Source of the DNA: Trichopria drosophilae
Lineage: Eukaryota > Arthropoda > Insecta > Hymenoptera > Diapriidae
Direction: 5' to 3'
DNA length: 64,000 bases
Assembly: GCA_030407085.1 (NCBI GenBank)
Contig: CM059586.1
Coordinates: forward strand, 87,727,501-87,791,500
Translations under genes and position numbers: made by a program
Notes under the pieces: generated by a model
The model's database searches: none
What the model was told of the DNA's origin: nothing
The model's input: the letters and a program-made list of their open reading frames with translations, nothing else
Part shown: positions 1 through 11,389 of the stretch, piece by piece
Layout of the letters: each line of letters begins with the position of its first letter
Position numbering within the stretch: position 1 is the stretch's first letter

Positions 1-828
1 AAATGACATAAGGTTCGAATTTAGCGATGACAGAGACCTATGAGATTGTTACTCAGCAAATTTCACACCAATTTTGGTTGTAACAGAACTCGAAATACAC
101 GTATTTTCTGAGCACATGGCCGTCGCCATCTTGAAATTGGATTTAATGGGATATTACTGCTTCCGTCATTCAAAATAGGTCATAGACAACTCGTAACAAC
201 TTATTTGTACGATTTTAATACAAAGAAAATCTAGCAGATCCGAAATAATAGCATTTTCTTCAATTTCAAAAACTTTCAACGTTCAGACGCCATTTTGAAA
301 CGAAAAACAAAATAAATCAAAATATGTGAATGTTTAATTTTGACGTAAAATAATCGGAACACGTTTCTGACAGGTTAGAAGGTGATCTGAAACCGGTATC
401 ATAAAATGCAATTAAACAAAAAATTGTAGCTAAAAAACCGCGTTTTTTTCACTATTTTTGTAAAAAAATGTGTTAAACGTAATTTTTCGAAAATTTCAAT
501 AGTGTCAATCAAACAAAAAATTGTAGCTAAAAAACCGCGTTTTTTTCACTATTTTTGTAAAAAAATGTGTTAAACGTAATTTTTCGAAAATTTCAATAGT
601 GTCAATCAAACAAAAAATTGTAGCTAAAAAACCGCGTTTTTTTCACTATTTTTGTAAAAAAATGTGTTAAACGTAATTTTTCGAAAATTTCAATAGTGTC
701 AATCGAAAGAGCGACCTCAAAACTAATCGGATATAGATGTTTTCATTTTTAAAAAATTTTTATTTTATACATAAAACGTTGATGAAATCCATGTGCAAAT
801 TATGTGCATTTGGGACTTAAAGGGTTAA
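1..828. mobile_element. Right part of a TTAA-type foldback element (left end outside window)
   Basis: The stretch ends GGGACTTAAAGGGTTAA, the inverse of the TTAACCC start seen on the other TTAA elements here, and the last TTAA is 825-828. It contains a degenerate ATGG/CCAT module (CGCCATCTTGAAATTGGAT near 124) and a three-unit tandem repeat. The stretch 4080-4748 has a similar ending and a similar AAAAAACnGnGTTTTTTT tract, so the two look like one family. No open frame of note lies inside. The left terminus is not in the window. Confidence 0.5.
414..704. repeat. Perfect tandem repeat, 3 x 97 bp
   Basis: Three consecutive 97-base units (414-510, 511-607, 608-704) read base for base the same by eye. 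Each begins AAACAAAAAATTGTAGCT and ends CAATAGTGTCAATC, and contains a hairpin-like AAAAAACCGCG / TTTTTTT stretch. Identity in a region where other repeats are diverged implies recent amplification, or an assembly artefact. Confidence 0.9.
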
Positions 829-1769
829 TATAAGTGGACTTTTTTCCATATTTATCAACTCATCAATCGATTCACGATCTCATTTCCGATAAATTTGAAT
901 ACTTTTGTATCGCCAGATTGGATCAGTCATGTTGAAATTTTGACATTTTTTTCATTATTCATGATCATATTAAAAAATTCTCAAGAAATACATTTTTCTG
1001 TGGTTTTTCAACGTTTTTGGAATTCTTTCCGTATAATTTGTCAACAAACTGATTCTTAACTAACCAGATATGTGCATTCATAAAAGGTACAGTGCTAAAA
1101 AGCTAATTGTTTCGAAATTTCTTATTGTATTTTTATTTGTTTGATTATTCATTTGCTTTTGTTATAAATTACATTAGAAATGGCTTCAACATCGTTAAGT
1201 CTGCTTTGAAAACAATGAACAACGCCTGTCATGGATATTAACATATATGCTAGTATTAATCAACGTGTTAAGCCATAGTTTCTAATAGAGTTATTAACTA
1301 TATGTAACACATTAATTTCCGACAGAGACATAAAATAACGTATGAAATCAGTACAAATCTGTGAGTGAGACGACATTGGATAGATAATATCACAGGTACA
1401 AATGTAGCAATATTAAATAATATCTCTGTAGTTCGTAATTAAGTTAATACACGTAAGGTCACAATAAACCTGAATGACGCACTTTTAATTTTGCACTCTA
1501 TAACTTTATAATACTGCGCATAAACAAATTTCATATTAAAATGTCATAAAAGGGATATTTGGCTTTTCGTTCTTTAAAATGCTGCGACATCTGCCAAATG
1601 CTCAATAGCAGTAAGAACTGTTAATGCATAAACAAATTTGAAAATTGTCACGTTAAAATAAAAGTAAGTTTAAATTAAAACACTTTTTCTGTTTCATATT
1701 TTTTGACTGAAATCCATTTTAATGAATTTCATTCATTTTTAAAAAATTGTTAACTGTCGATAAGAAGAA

Positions 1770-2120
1770 AGTTTGAGTCATTAACAAAAGTTGTTTATCA
1801 AATTATTTTTACAGGTTTAATTTTTTTTAAGAATTGTTGTCGTTAACAATATCATTGATAATGACAATTAATTTCTTGGAAACGGTATTAAATATTTTTC
1901 CCAAACATACTATATTCTGGCTGGGGAACAAAGTTCCAAAAATCAACGAACCCCGAAAGGCCAAAATTTCGATATAGTTTGGCTCCAGCGTGATTTTCTT
2001 CACGTTGTCTTTGAAAATTTGGCTAAGAGAAATTAAAATACCTTGGTCTCACGCAATATCGAAATTTTAGCCTTTCGGGGAGTTTTGATTTTCGGAACTT
2101 TGTTGCCCGGCGACTATATG
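1770..2120. mobile_element. Small inverted-repeat MITE with flanking repeat
   Basis: From 1907 to 2120 two arms of about 65-70 bases mirror each other: GGGGAACAAAGTTCC and CCCCGAAAGGCCAAAATTTC on the left face GAAATTTTAGCCTTTCGGGG and GGAACTTTGTTGCCCGG on the right. The 130 bases just left of it resemble 50450-50605, where the same left terminus also starts but no right arm follows. The element is therefore a dispersed family, intact here and truncated at 50.6 kb. There is no coding capacity. Confidence 0.7.
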
Positions 2121-2451
2121 TTAACAGGTTAGTATTTATATCAAAGTCATGCTATCATATTAAAAATCAGATTCAACGCGAAGTCAGCGTCAATTATAAT
2201 CTTTGAATCATACTTCCAGTGAAAATGATTACAATCTATATCAATTATTAATTTGCATGAATCAATTGCAATTAAAATATTGTTCTCTCAATGTCGTAAG
2301 ACTCCATCTATGTATAATGGAATTGATTTTAATTCGTCGCTTATAAGATTTAAAATTACAATTATTTTGCTACAAAATTCTCGAATTTTGATACCGAGGA
2401 GGGCATCAGAACGTCGCCAATAATTTTTTCCTTATCTAAGTTAAATTAAAT

Positions 2452-3100
2452 ATTTTAGGTCTGATAATATTGAGATGAAATTTTTGTAATTTTTGGCATT
2501 GTATTTTTATGTCTTATAAAAAGAGTTTTATCGGATGTTACATTCGCGTCATTCGTTAACTTAACTTGCTATGAAACAAAATGTCAGAAGACTATTTTGT
2601 AAATAATCACAGATAATTAAATAAGATTCAGGAAATTTCAATTACGAAATGTAGGGATAAAAATCAGCAAAAATGATTAACGATTATAAAAATATTTTGT
2701 TCTTCCTGTAAATAGAAAATACCATATATAATAATAAATAATGATAAATCCTGAAAACCTAACGAAAACCTCAACATCATTCTTTTTTCAGAAACACCAC
2801 GCTTGTTTCGTCAAGTTTTCAGGATTTATCATATTTATTATTATATTTAGTATTTTCTGTTTCGAGGAAGAACAAAATATTTTTATAATCGTTAATCATT
2901 TTAGCTGATTTTTGCCCCACATTTCGTAATTGAAATTTCCCGAATTTGATTTAATTTGTTGGTTATCTACAAAATAGTCATCTGACATTCGGTTTCATAG
3001 CAAGTCCAGTCATCGAATGTAACATCCGATAAAACTGTTTTTATAACACATAAAAATACAATGATAAAAATTACAACATTTTATTAAGACCAGAAAATAA
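2452..3100. mobile_element. Long foldback element, about 650 bp
   Basis: The arms 2452-2762 and 2810-3100 are near-complete reverse complements. Matching landmarks are TTTTATCGGATGTTACATTCG versus its mirror near 3016-3036, ATAATCGTTAATCATTTT near 2885, and GATAAATCCTGAAAAC against GTTTTCAGGATTTATC. Only about 45 bases lie between the arms. It is a non-autonomous foldback or MITE with no open frame. Confidence 0.85.
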
Positions 3101-3173
3101 CCTAAACTATAACCAATAGTATTTATACTTATACTGAAACTCGTCGATATTGATAATTAAAAATGGCACCGGA

Positions 3174-3462
3174 ATGCCAAAAATTAGTCGAAAAAGAAAA
3201 AATGAGTCCATTAAATACTGCGAGGAGTGTGGGAAAAATTACTTAGCTAGATCAATAAATGGTAAACCAATCAAACATATTTTATTATACAAAAAACTAT
3301 AAAAATATAAAAATAAAAGATAAAATATCATATAAAATTAAAAATAATCAAAAAAAGGTAAAAAAAGAAAATGATTCTCCATATCATCCAACTGCTCGCG
3401 GTAAGAATTGGGGAACTTGGAAGAATCAAAAGCAAAGGGACTATAATGAAAAATATAAATAA
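3174..3462 (+). pseudogene. AT-rich frame-broken coding-like remnant with a CxxC motif
   Basis: An ATG at 3174 opens a 42-codon frame ending at a TAA at 3300-3302. It reads MPKISRKRKNESIKYCEECG and continues KNYLARSINGKPIKH, a basic start followed by one CxxC that looks like half a zinc ribbon. In another frame, 3259-3462, the tail carries HPTARGKNWGTWKNQKQRD before a stop. The two pieces look like one short basic protein with a frame change in an extremely A-rich middle. I cannot name the family. The fragment could come from a transposon or viral insert, or be chance in A-rich DNA. Confidence 0.25.
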
Positions 3463-3479
3463 TATTAAAAGAAAACCCT

Positions 3480-4049
3480 CTTTGCCCTTTTTAGATAGCG
3501 CCATTCTTCACATTTGTGAAGTACCGCTGCGGTCATGAGTCAATTTCTCCCGGGCAAACAATATTTTCGAAACGTAAACAATGTGGCGTGTCTTAACAAC
3601 AGCGAGCTGCTGCTTGAAAACGAAATCGAAAAATTGTTTTTGTAATAGCGGGCGTAAAGTTCGTGCGTAAAGTACTTTTGATGCCTATCTTTCGCGCGTA
3701 AAGTAAACTTTTATGCACTCCCGACGACGAAATTCGTAAAATGACCGGTCGTGCGTAAAGTTATACTTTACGCACTCAAACAGGCATCAAAACTTTACGC
3801 ACTCAGTTTACGCGTGCAAATACAAAAAATAGGATACCTAACACGTGTGTAAAGTATAACTGTTACGCACGGGTTGGGAACTTTACACATCACTCGGGGC
3901 CTTCGGCGCCTATTATGTATGGTTCCCATCGGGCGCGTAAAAGTATACTTTACACCCTTGTTAGGTAATGTACTATTACCGCACGGGGATTGAACTCACG
4001 ACCTATATGACTTCGTAGTCCAGTGCGTTACCACCTTAGCCACGAAGCC
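3480..4049 (-). mobile_element. Candidate tRNA-derived SINE, minus strand
   Basis: Read on the minus strand, a tRNA-like head starts at 4049 (GGCTTCGTGGCTAAGGTGG). It has an A-box-like TGGCTAAGGTGG at 4042-4031 and a B-box-like GAGTTCAATCCCC at 3997-3985. The body that follows, down to about 3480, is richer in GC than its surroundings and repeats GCGTAAAGT or its complement ACTTTACGC about nine times between 3650 and 3960. The acceptor arms do not pair well, so this is not a working tRNA. No clear terminal A tract or target duplication was seen. Confidence 0.5.
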
Positions 4050-4079
4050 GATTTTACTTTATGTTCTCGTAAAAAATGC

Positions 4080-4748
4080 CGAAAATTGAAAAACACAAAA
4101 AACAGAGTTGGTATTTAAAATTTTGCAAAAAATAACGTTGTATTTTTGAGAAAACTGAATATACCGCATATCACATTCGCCATATAGATCCGAAATTTTG
4201 AATTTTTAAGTATTGACCTCGGATTTTTTCAAAGACGTCGAAAACTATATAAAATACCAACTGGCAGATTAATCGCCTCCCAATTCGTCTGTAATAAAAA
4301 CGAAATGTAACAAATTCCTACCTGTGAATAGAGGGCCGCCATTTTAAGTTTTGAAAATAATGTCTGTAGGTATCAAAAGTCAAAATATGTGACATTTAAT
4401 TACTTATTTCATACAATTTAACTATGTATAGACTGACAAAATTTAAAAATAAAGCAAATTTTACGACTTCGAATAATTTTTGGGATTTAAGTGCCATTTA
4501 AAAATCGAAATGTATGTTTTGAATAAAACTATCAGGAAGATGCTTCTGTTAGAAGAAGCCTGGTATAATTTATCATGGTGAAAAGTACGATTGGCCCAAA
4601 AAGGTTACCTAAAAAAACTGTGTTTTTTTAGATGTTTAAAAAAAAAATAAAATGACAAACAATTTCGTTTGTCGAAAATTTCGGTCACTTGTTCTATAGC
4701 GCAACTATTAAGGATTCGGTCAAGTGCAAGTGGACGTTGAAGGGTTAA
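4080..4748. mobile_element. One-ended TTAA-type element related to 1-828
   Basis: The right end reads GTGGACGTTGAAGGGTTAA with TTAA at 4745-4748. Internally it has CCGCCATTTTAAGTTTTG near 4337 (the CCAT module) and a long T/A tract after AAAAAAACTG near 4612. No matching TTAACCC left end was found, so it is truncated or interrupted, possibly by the SINE-like insert to its left. Confidence 0.45.
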
Positions 4749-6780
4749 GAAACCAGTTCGTTTTATTAACTTAATTTCCTTTTATTTGCAATTTCAAAAT
4801 ACTTAACAATCAACTACTAATATTATCATGCCCCATTAAGTCCCGGAGACTCACGTTTTTAAGTTGATATTCGACCTTCATTCACAACAGAAAATAAGAT
4901 TAATATTGCCATGAAAGTGACCAACCATTTTCGAGTATGCCCTTTTAGTTGGTGTGGTCAAAATTGCATTTAAATTGCTTCAAAAACCAATATGGCGCAT
5001 TTTAAATAAAAAATGAATTCCGTGTGTTTTGTTTTTGTGAATTTTTTTCGCATCAATAATGTCGCATCAATATGAACTTCGACTAGAAATTTGTTTGTTT
5101 CGTCCCGAATGAACCTAACCTCTTCATCAATATGTTGAAAAAATGAATTAATTTTTTTGAGAAATTTTTTTCTATAGACTTTAGAGGAAATTTCTATAGA
5201 ACAAAAATGTCTTATAATTCACTAAAGATTTTCTCAAATTTTTTCAGATTTTTTAAATTACTTCTTTCATATCTTTCATAGAAGTATTCAAAACATTCAT
5301 AATTGACTTGGCAGAAGTTTACGAAAGAAAGCTGCATGAGAAATTCTCTAATATACCTTCGATCTCTTTCGTAACAGACTTTTCACCTGGAAATTAAAAA
5401 GTGAAATAAAATTTTCCCACACGCAGAAAATGGATTCGCCGATTTATGCAGACGACCAATATATGCAAATTTGTTTAGATATGCATAATTTTAAACGATT
5501 TCTGCAATAAAAACCAGATAAAATGTACTGCAACAAAATCCAAAGCTTATCGCCTAATTTTTCAACCGTTATGTGTCAGATAATTTTCAAGTGCTCGTAC
5601 ACTATAATTTAGTAAAACGGGAGAGTAAAACGTTATATGATAGACCACTTGACAGAACGGAGTTCCACTTATGGCCGCCATTATTCTCTCCTACGGCGCT
5701 AATTGTCATTATGGATAGTCGTTACATAAGAGCAATTACTGAGCTGCGCGCGATCCTCAACTCCTTTAGGAAGATTGCAAACTTGCACGCGAACTTCACT
5801 TTAAATGGGGCCTAAGAACTTCCCCTCTCTCACTTTATATCTCTCTTAATGTATCCACCTATCGTTTTCGCTTTATATTTCTATTTTCTTTCCACTATTA
5901 CCTTTCCAGCGATAACAGTAGTTTTCTCATCGTATATCGAGTTTGCTCACTTTGTATCCTATACATACGAGGAATTCTACGTTACATGTGCATTATCTTA
6001 TAATCAGAACAAGAACGCGAAATTGCTGGTATTAAATAATGCTAAATCAGGTTTAAAAATCCAATTACACATGCACATGTTATTATATGCGACTCATTTC
6101 TATCTGCAGTGAGAATAGACACATTATTCGTGTAATACAATTTTTTGTTATTATTTACACGCAAGAGAATTATCAATATTTACATAATTTTTATGCATAC
6201 AAAAATGTGTTTACAATGTTTTACTTTCATTTCGTTGTGTGGTGTTTATCGACACGTAATATAATTTTTGTAATACTCCGGGAGTAGAAGTCGATTTTGC
6301 GCCCTGCAGTGAGATATTCGGGCGTAAATTATCGAGCCCCACGCCTGTCGTATTAAAAAATATCATATGGAACACGGGCGATATTTGGCCAAGCACTCGT
6401 CGATTGGTAATTGGGACCTTGTTACATAATATACTATATGATATGACACTCTTCGCATACATAAACAAAAATTTGTAAAAAAAATCCACTGGCACGATAA
6501 TGATCTAGTATTTCAGTATTGACTGCTAATACTGATGGGCTCTCCAGTAATAACTACTGTAATCACAGAATACGAAATCGGTATTGCCTTCCAATAGTGA
6601 TCCTTACAGATTACCAATCTTTAACACCTTCTGTAACAAAAAAGTATCAGGAATTATTATAAATATTTAATTTGATTTTTAATATTACTTATGTGTCGTT
6701 AGATATGTTATAAGGAAAATGATAATATTTACAATGTTCGCAAATAAATATATGAACCCATAAGAAAAATTTACCCCGAG
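4749..6780. other. Gene-free stretch with a faint repeat match
   Basis: No exon is supported. The 150 bases near 4850-5000 resemble 47605-47710: both have an AGATTAATATTG-like core, a GAAAGTG, and then an ATGGCG or CTGGCG. This suggests an old repeat. A less AT-rich patch at 5570-5830 has short open frames but no convincing splice sites or family match. Confidence 0.4.
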
Positions 6781-6781
6781 A

Positions 6782-6830
6782 GAGAATCGAACCCACGCTG
6801 ACGCTTTAAATGAAGGGGGGGGGGTCCAAG
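6782..6830 (-). repeat. tRNA-like 3' fragment (B-box) beside a G tract
   Basis: On the minus strand GGGTTCGATTCTC (6794-6782) is a near-perfect RNA polymerase III B-box, followed by TCTCGGGGTAAA. Upstream in that direction is a run of C (10 G on the + strand at 6816-6825). No 5' half of a tRNA is present, so this is a tRNA or SINE relic. Confidence 0.45.
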
Positions 6831-6859
6831 CACAAAATTAGCCATAAAAAACAGTTCAA

Positions 6860-8040
6860 AAAATACAAAAATAATATTTCTTTAGTCAATTTTGACGAGG
6901 AATTTAATGTGTAATATAAGAATTTTTTATCAAAAATGAAGGAATTTTTATTTCTTAATTCGCCCGTAATTGTTTAGAAAATATATTCTTATGTTTACCA
7001 TAATTTTTTAATTAATGTAGAAAAGTGTAATAGTATCTTTTCAAAATAACAAATATTTTTTTCGCTTTAAAATTTATTGGACAATAAAATGGATTATACT
7101 TTTTATTGTGGTAGCACTACATTCCTCGTCAAATATTACTAAAGAAATAATTTTGTTTGTATTTTTTTAAGGACTATTTCATATATCTAATTTTGCACCG
7201 GATACTTAACGCAGAAGATGTATGACGATTTTAATGAATTGTCATTTTATAATACCAGTTTTTTTTAATTAAAGGAAATGTAATTATAATCATCAATAAT
7301 AAAGTTGGAGGTTAGATTGTATTCAAGCGTTAAAATATCTGGATGAAGAAGACGGACCAAGCGATCTATTTAAAAAAAACAAATGTTCGAAATTAATTAA
7401 TAATGCTAAAGTATCTTTTATAGTCTGCCCCATAAATATGAGTGCATACTTCAATTTTTCCGGAATAAACTAGCATAGTATTTCTAACTCAGTAAATCAT
7501 TTTACTAGTCGGCAGCTTGTTGATGCGTCATTACAGACGTAAGTACGTTTTACCACCGTAACTTCCAACCATTAATTTATCATGTAATCATGCTTTTTAC
7601 CAGCTTTTATAGCAGCTTATAATCAAATGCACAAGTCGGCATGTAATTTATGGGTGTCTTAAATAGGCCTTCAATCACGAAAATCGACAAAATTAGGTAT
7701 ACCATAATTCCTTCAAGAATAAAGCAGATATTAGGAAAATAAGAAAGGGCGAGGGTAAGAAAGAGATATTATATTAGATTAAATTTATTAGTGATTTTCT
7801 GAGACGAACCTAAAGGGTCTTACAAAGTAAACTTACAATGCTTTAAATAACTTAATCTATACGCTCAAACATAAGGAATAATTACAATAATAATACACGA
7901 TACTGCCAACAACACAAAGAGAAAGAACTTGGTTGGTTCGACTCTAATTCTAATTGAAGAGTTACAATTATGCTCTGTTTGCTAGTCTGTTTATCAGAAA
8001 TTAACGTTACTCAGACAGAAATCTGTGAAATATATATTGT
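6860..8040. other. Gene-free AT-rich stretch
   Basis: No exon, RNA gene or long repeat is visible. Around 6850-7200 there is a weak foldback impression: AATTTTGACGAGGAATTTAATG faces a mirror near 7125-7140 (CATTCCTCGTCAAATATTAC), and ATAATATTTCTTTAG faces CTAAAGAAATAATTT. It may be an old element of about 350 bp. Confidence 0.35.
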
Positions 8041-8290
8041 ATATCAGCGACGCCAAAAACCTCCGAGTACCCAGTTTCATCAAGATCAGGTAATTTTCAC
8101 TTTTCGGTCGGCCATATTGGATCCGCCATTTTGAATTTTGCAAATCCTTCTGCAGATTCATGATCAGCGACCTACAAAACCCCCATAAACTAATTTTAGC
8201 ATTTATCTGACGATTCTTTTTTAAATCATGACGATTTCGAAGTTTCAGCCCCATCTTGGATTTCATCAATCTCCCTTACCAACTTGTTGA
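8041..8290 (-). repeat. ATGGCGG module, minus orientation, about 2 units
   Basis: Read on the minus strand this has CAAAATGGCGGATCC then AATATGGCCGACC (8134-8110), flanked by GGTCGCTGATCATGAATCTG at one side and GGTTTTTGGCGTCGCTGAT at the other. It is one of the cleanest copies of the dispersed module described at 53240-53640. Confidence 0.75.
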
Positions 8291-8400
8291 AGACGTCAAA
8301 AACCAATATTTTGAGCCCAAAACCAATCGAATAGAACACCATCGATTAGAATTTTGGGCAGAGCTTTTATCCGTTTGACGTGAAACGTCCCATATATACA

Positions 8401-8440
8401 GAGAGAGGGGGGGGGGGGAGGGGGGGAAGGGAGAAAGCAA
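8401..8440. repeat. G-rich low-complexity tract
   Basis: Runs of G (GAGAGAGGGG followed by G8AG and further G-rich bases) occupy about 40 bases in otherwise AT-rich DNA. It is simple sequence, potentially G-quadruplex forming and a likely length-variable site. Confidence 0.8.
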
Positions 8441-8650
8441 ATTACATTGACGAATATTATGATACGACCAAACATTCTTAAAATTTCTTATATCCTATTT
8501 ATAAAAATATTTGATTAGTGCTAAGATTTTTTATTTTGTTTTCCATTGATTGAACCTTACTACTAAAAATTTACGCTAAATATTAGGGGCATTATATTCA
8601 TTATATTTAAATTTGTTTGATGATAGTTATCGCACCTAGCCGCTTGAAAA

Positions 8651-8653
<3 letters not shown>

Positions 8654-8681
<28 letters not shown>
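8654..8681. repeat. (TTA)n microsatellite
   Basis: About nine uninterrupted TTA units. A similar short run of AAT units occurs at about 15418-15436. Confidence 0.95.
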
Positions 8682-8829
8682 CCTAGATGAAACCTAAGAG
8701 TAAGTGAGAAGAATGCAAAAGGATCTATACAAATTCAAAAGCAGGATTTTTTTCTATATCAAAACAATATAATATAATTAAGAACAGTCTCTGTTAACAT
8801 CTTAGAATAAGAATTTATTGATATGTTTT

Positions 8830-9800
8830 ACAATACAGGCCCACGAAAAAAAGTGTGGGGATGCAACTATTCCGAAGTATCTTAACCCGATGAACACGAA
8901 TCTGCAATAAAAACTAGGGTTAGGGAGGTTAATTTCAGAGATACTCTAAAAAACGTTAAAAATCACGTTTTTTTAGAGTTAAAGGCGTATAAAATAGAAG
9001 ATATGATTAATATAAGTTCAGACCATAGTAGTTGCAGGTATTTTGTTGTGCTGAAAATGATTTTGACGACGAAAATGGTGATTAAAAAGTTAAACAGAAA
9101 TCGTAAGTAGTAACAGACAGTTGTGTAATTTTTTATTTATCTTCGTTTAATATATAGCAATTTACTGACAAAGTTGTAGGTAGGTATTGTAAATGTCTTT
9201 CATTTAAGCTAGAAACTTTTCCGATTTTTTTCTTCCCTCTCTTCAGTAAAGGCCAAATTAAAAGAGCGTATTTGTCATGAGCCACAAATTCGCAAATTAT
9301 TTCAGGACAATATTTTTGTGACGAAAATTATTTATTTGGAAAATGCTAGGTGTCTTAGTTTTTAAGATACTGTAACTACTTTCACTAGCAATATTTAAAT
9401 TTTACAATATATAGCCATACAAGAAATATAAATGTTTGCTCCATGAAATTCCAGTGATCTCTTTGTCAATACTACTATAGAGAACAATTCACTTTCTGCA
9501 TCTTTTTTAAAATTTTTAATCAGTTTTTTCGTTATAGAAGCGTAATTTCCCCACCATTTTTGTCTTCAAAATCATTTTCCGCACAACAAAATACATCAGA
9601 CTACTATGGTGTCAACTTTATATTAATCATACACTTTTTTTATAAGCCTTTAACACTAAAATCGTGATAACAATTTTTTGAGGTTATTTTTTAAATTACC
9701 CTCCCCCCTCCATCATTACAGATTCGTGTTCAGTAATTACACAGGAATAATTGGTCCCATAATCAGCACAACACATTTTTCTTGGGGACCTGTGTAATTA
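8830..9800. mobile_element. Foldback element of about 970 bp
   Basis: The arms of about 270 bases (8830-9100 and 9530-9800) mirror each other. Landmarks are GAACACGAATCTG facing CAGATTCGTGTTC, ACCATAGTAGT facing ACTACTATGGT, and TTTTGTTGTGCTGAAAATGA facing TCATTTTCCGCACAACAAAA. The interior of about 430 bases is AT-rich with no open frame. Its right end lies only about 80 bases before the exon at 9882, inside the presumed intron. Confidence 0.8.
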
Positions 9801-9881
9801 CTGTTATGTTGTTGTTTTAATTTAATTGTGAATGAATGAATGATGAAACACAAATTTAAAAATGATTTTATTTAATTACAG

Positions 9882-10070
9882 GGGGCGAGATTTCGAGATA
9901 CAGCTCAACAAATTCATAAACAATGGCAAACTGATCCTGCTCGAGCTTTTCCTACGGTTGGTAATGCTGCAGGAATCGGTCCTCCACCATCGTCATTACG
10001 AGGAGATGGATCCACACCTAATTCAACCCCTAGCCCCAGTCCGAGTCCTACTAATAGTCAACAAGTTACG
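9882..10070 (+). CDS. Internal coding exon of an unidentified gene
   Basis: This 189-base exon has an acceptor TTTAATTACAG ending at 9881 and a donor ACG|GTAAGC at 10071. It is open in one frame for exactly 63 codons, phase 0 at both ends. The peptide starts GARFRDTAQQIHKQWQTDPA, includes a PTVGNAAG segment, then a Ser/Pro/Thr-rich tail (STPNSTPSPSPSPTNSQQ) typical of disordered regions in regulatory proteins. Codon use is far more GC-balanced than the flanks, which argues for real coding. It joins without frame change to the exon at 10994. Exons upstream of 9882 lie outside the window or were not recognised. I do not recognise the protein. A disordered tail of a transcription, RNA-binding or scaffold protein is only an impression. 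Confidence 0.7.
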
Positions 10071-10993
10071 GTAAGCTGTCTACATTTATTTCATTTATGT
10101 GGAACTTTTGCACTTTGCTATTTTAATAACATCCGTAATTTCTCTTCTAATATTGAAAAAATAGCGTTCAATGTTTGATTGTTTGGTAACTTTTACCAAA
10201 CACAGATGTTTCTTGTTTGAAAAAAAAATTATTACTCTCGATTGTAACATTAATTTGTCATTTTAAAAATTTAATTATAAATTATACACATCAGATATAA
10301 GTTTCAAAACAGAAATTGGCTTGTAGAACTTTTATTGATCTGTTATTTAAAAAGGCTTTTTTACTAACAAAAAAAAACGGTTTATTCAGTTAGGACCACT
10401 GGAAAAGTGTACGTTGTAGCCAACTTCATAATTTAATACCATAATATCTTTTATAATAATAAAAAATCTTAAATATTAAAAAGCGATTAACGTTTAACGG
10501 TTCTATAGACCTGAAGTATGAAAAATCGTTTAAAATACTTTCTTGAAACCAAATCCATCCGAATGATTAAGACATCCATTCTAAACCATTAACTTATAAC
10601 TGTTAGCTGAATCTCTTTCGTTTTATTATACCCAATGATGAAATGGTGAAATGTTCAAGAGCCGAAACTTTTTCGAATATTCTGTGTGTTTACCAAACTT
10701 ACTTGAATTTTTATTTATAGGACAACAAAACTCAAATATGAAACATCATTTCAAATTTCTTATTTTTGTTGCACGATATCAAATGGAATCGTTCCTTTTC
10801 CAGTTTAAAATCCAGAAATGACTTTCACTCAAACTGATAGCTTCTTGAAATACGATAATAGTCTTAAAATACATTTGCAAATATCTTTTGTTCTCCATTT
10901 CTACGGTGTGAAACAATGAATAAGATTCCATCAACAAAAAGCGAATAACAAAATTGTTTCTTGGCTAAATCAGAAAAATGAAATGTAACGCAG

Positions 10994-11062
10994 CAGCATC
11001 CGGGACCTTCAGGGCGGTCTCTGGGACAACAACCACCTTCTCAAGGCCTCGCATGCATGTAG
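10994..11062 (+). CDS. Probable terminal coding exon of the same gene
   Basis: After an intron of 923 bases, an acceptor at CGCAG|CAG opens a phase-0 frame of 22 codons, QHPGPSGRSLGQQPPSQGLA then CM, ending in TAG at 11060-11062. The Gln/Pro/Gly/Ser composition continues the style of the exon at 9882. The acceptor is a CAGCAG tandem (NAGNAG), so one Gln codon could be optional. A possible donor GTAGGT at 11059 overlaps the stop, so a longer isoform that skips this stop cannot be excluded. The upstream pyrimidine tract is weak. An AATAAA follows about 90 bases after the stop. Confidence 0.55.
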   Translation, partial: QHPGPSGRSLGQQPPSQGLACM

Positions 11063-11152
11063 GTCAGGGGTTCAGACGGTCTGTGGACGATACACAAATA
11101 CGTAACGTTGCCCACGCGCCATTGTAATAGCGTACATGCTCCAAAAAAGAAA

Positions 11153-11158
11153 AATAAA
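11153..11158 (+). terminator. Polyadenylation signal AATAAA
   Basis: AATAAA lies 91 bases past the TAG of the exon at 10994, a short but normal 3' UTR distance. The sequence between is less AT-rich than the surroundings. In this AT-rich genome AATAAA is common by chance, so the support comes from position. Confidence 0.4.
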
Positions 11159-11389
11159 TACCCGAATATGCGTGAAAAGACATTGAAGCAAACGTACTAT
11201 ATGTACTTATGTGCTGCGCTACAAACTGAGCAGCAGGTCTCAAATAACTTAACTTTGATGTTCACATGAAACATATTAGTAGTTACAATGAAACGTATTA
11301 GCCTTAGCTTTTAGATGATGGTTGTTTATTGTTCTATTCTTACCAGGATTTTACGAGTTGAGGTTTTGGTCAAATTTGGGTGTCATATC

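Noticed and set aside
3985..4049. Functional tRNA gene on the minus strand
   Set aside because: A- and B-box words are present, but the acceptor stem does not pair and the anticodon arm cannot be folded properly. Treated as a SINE head.
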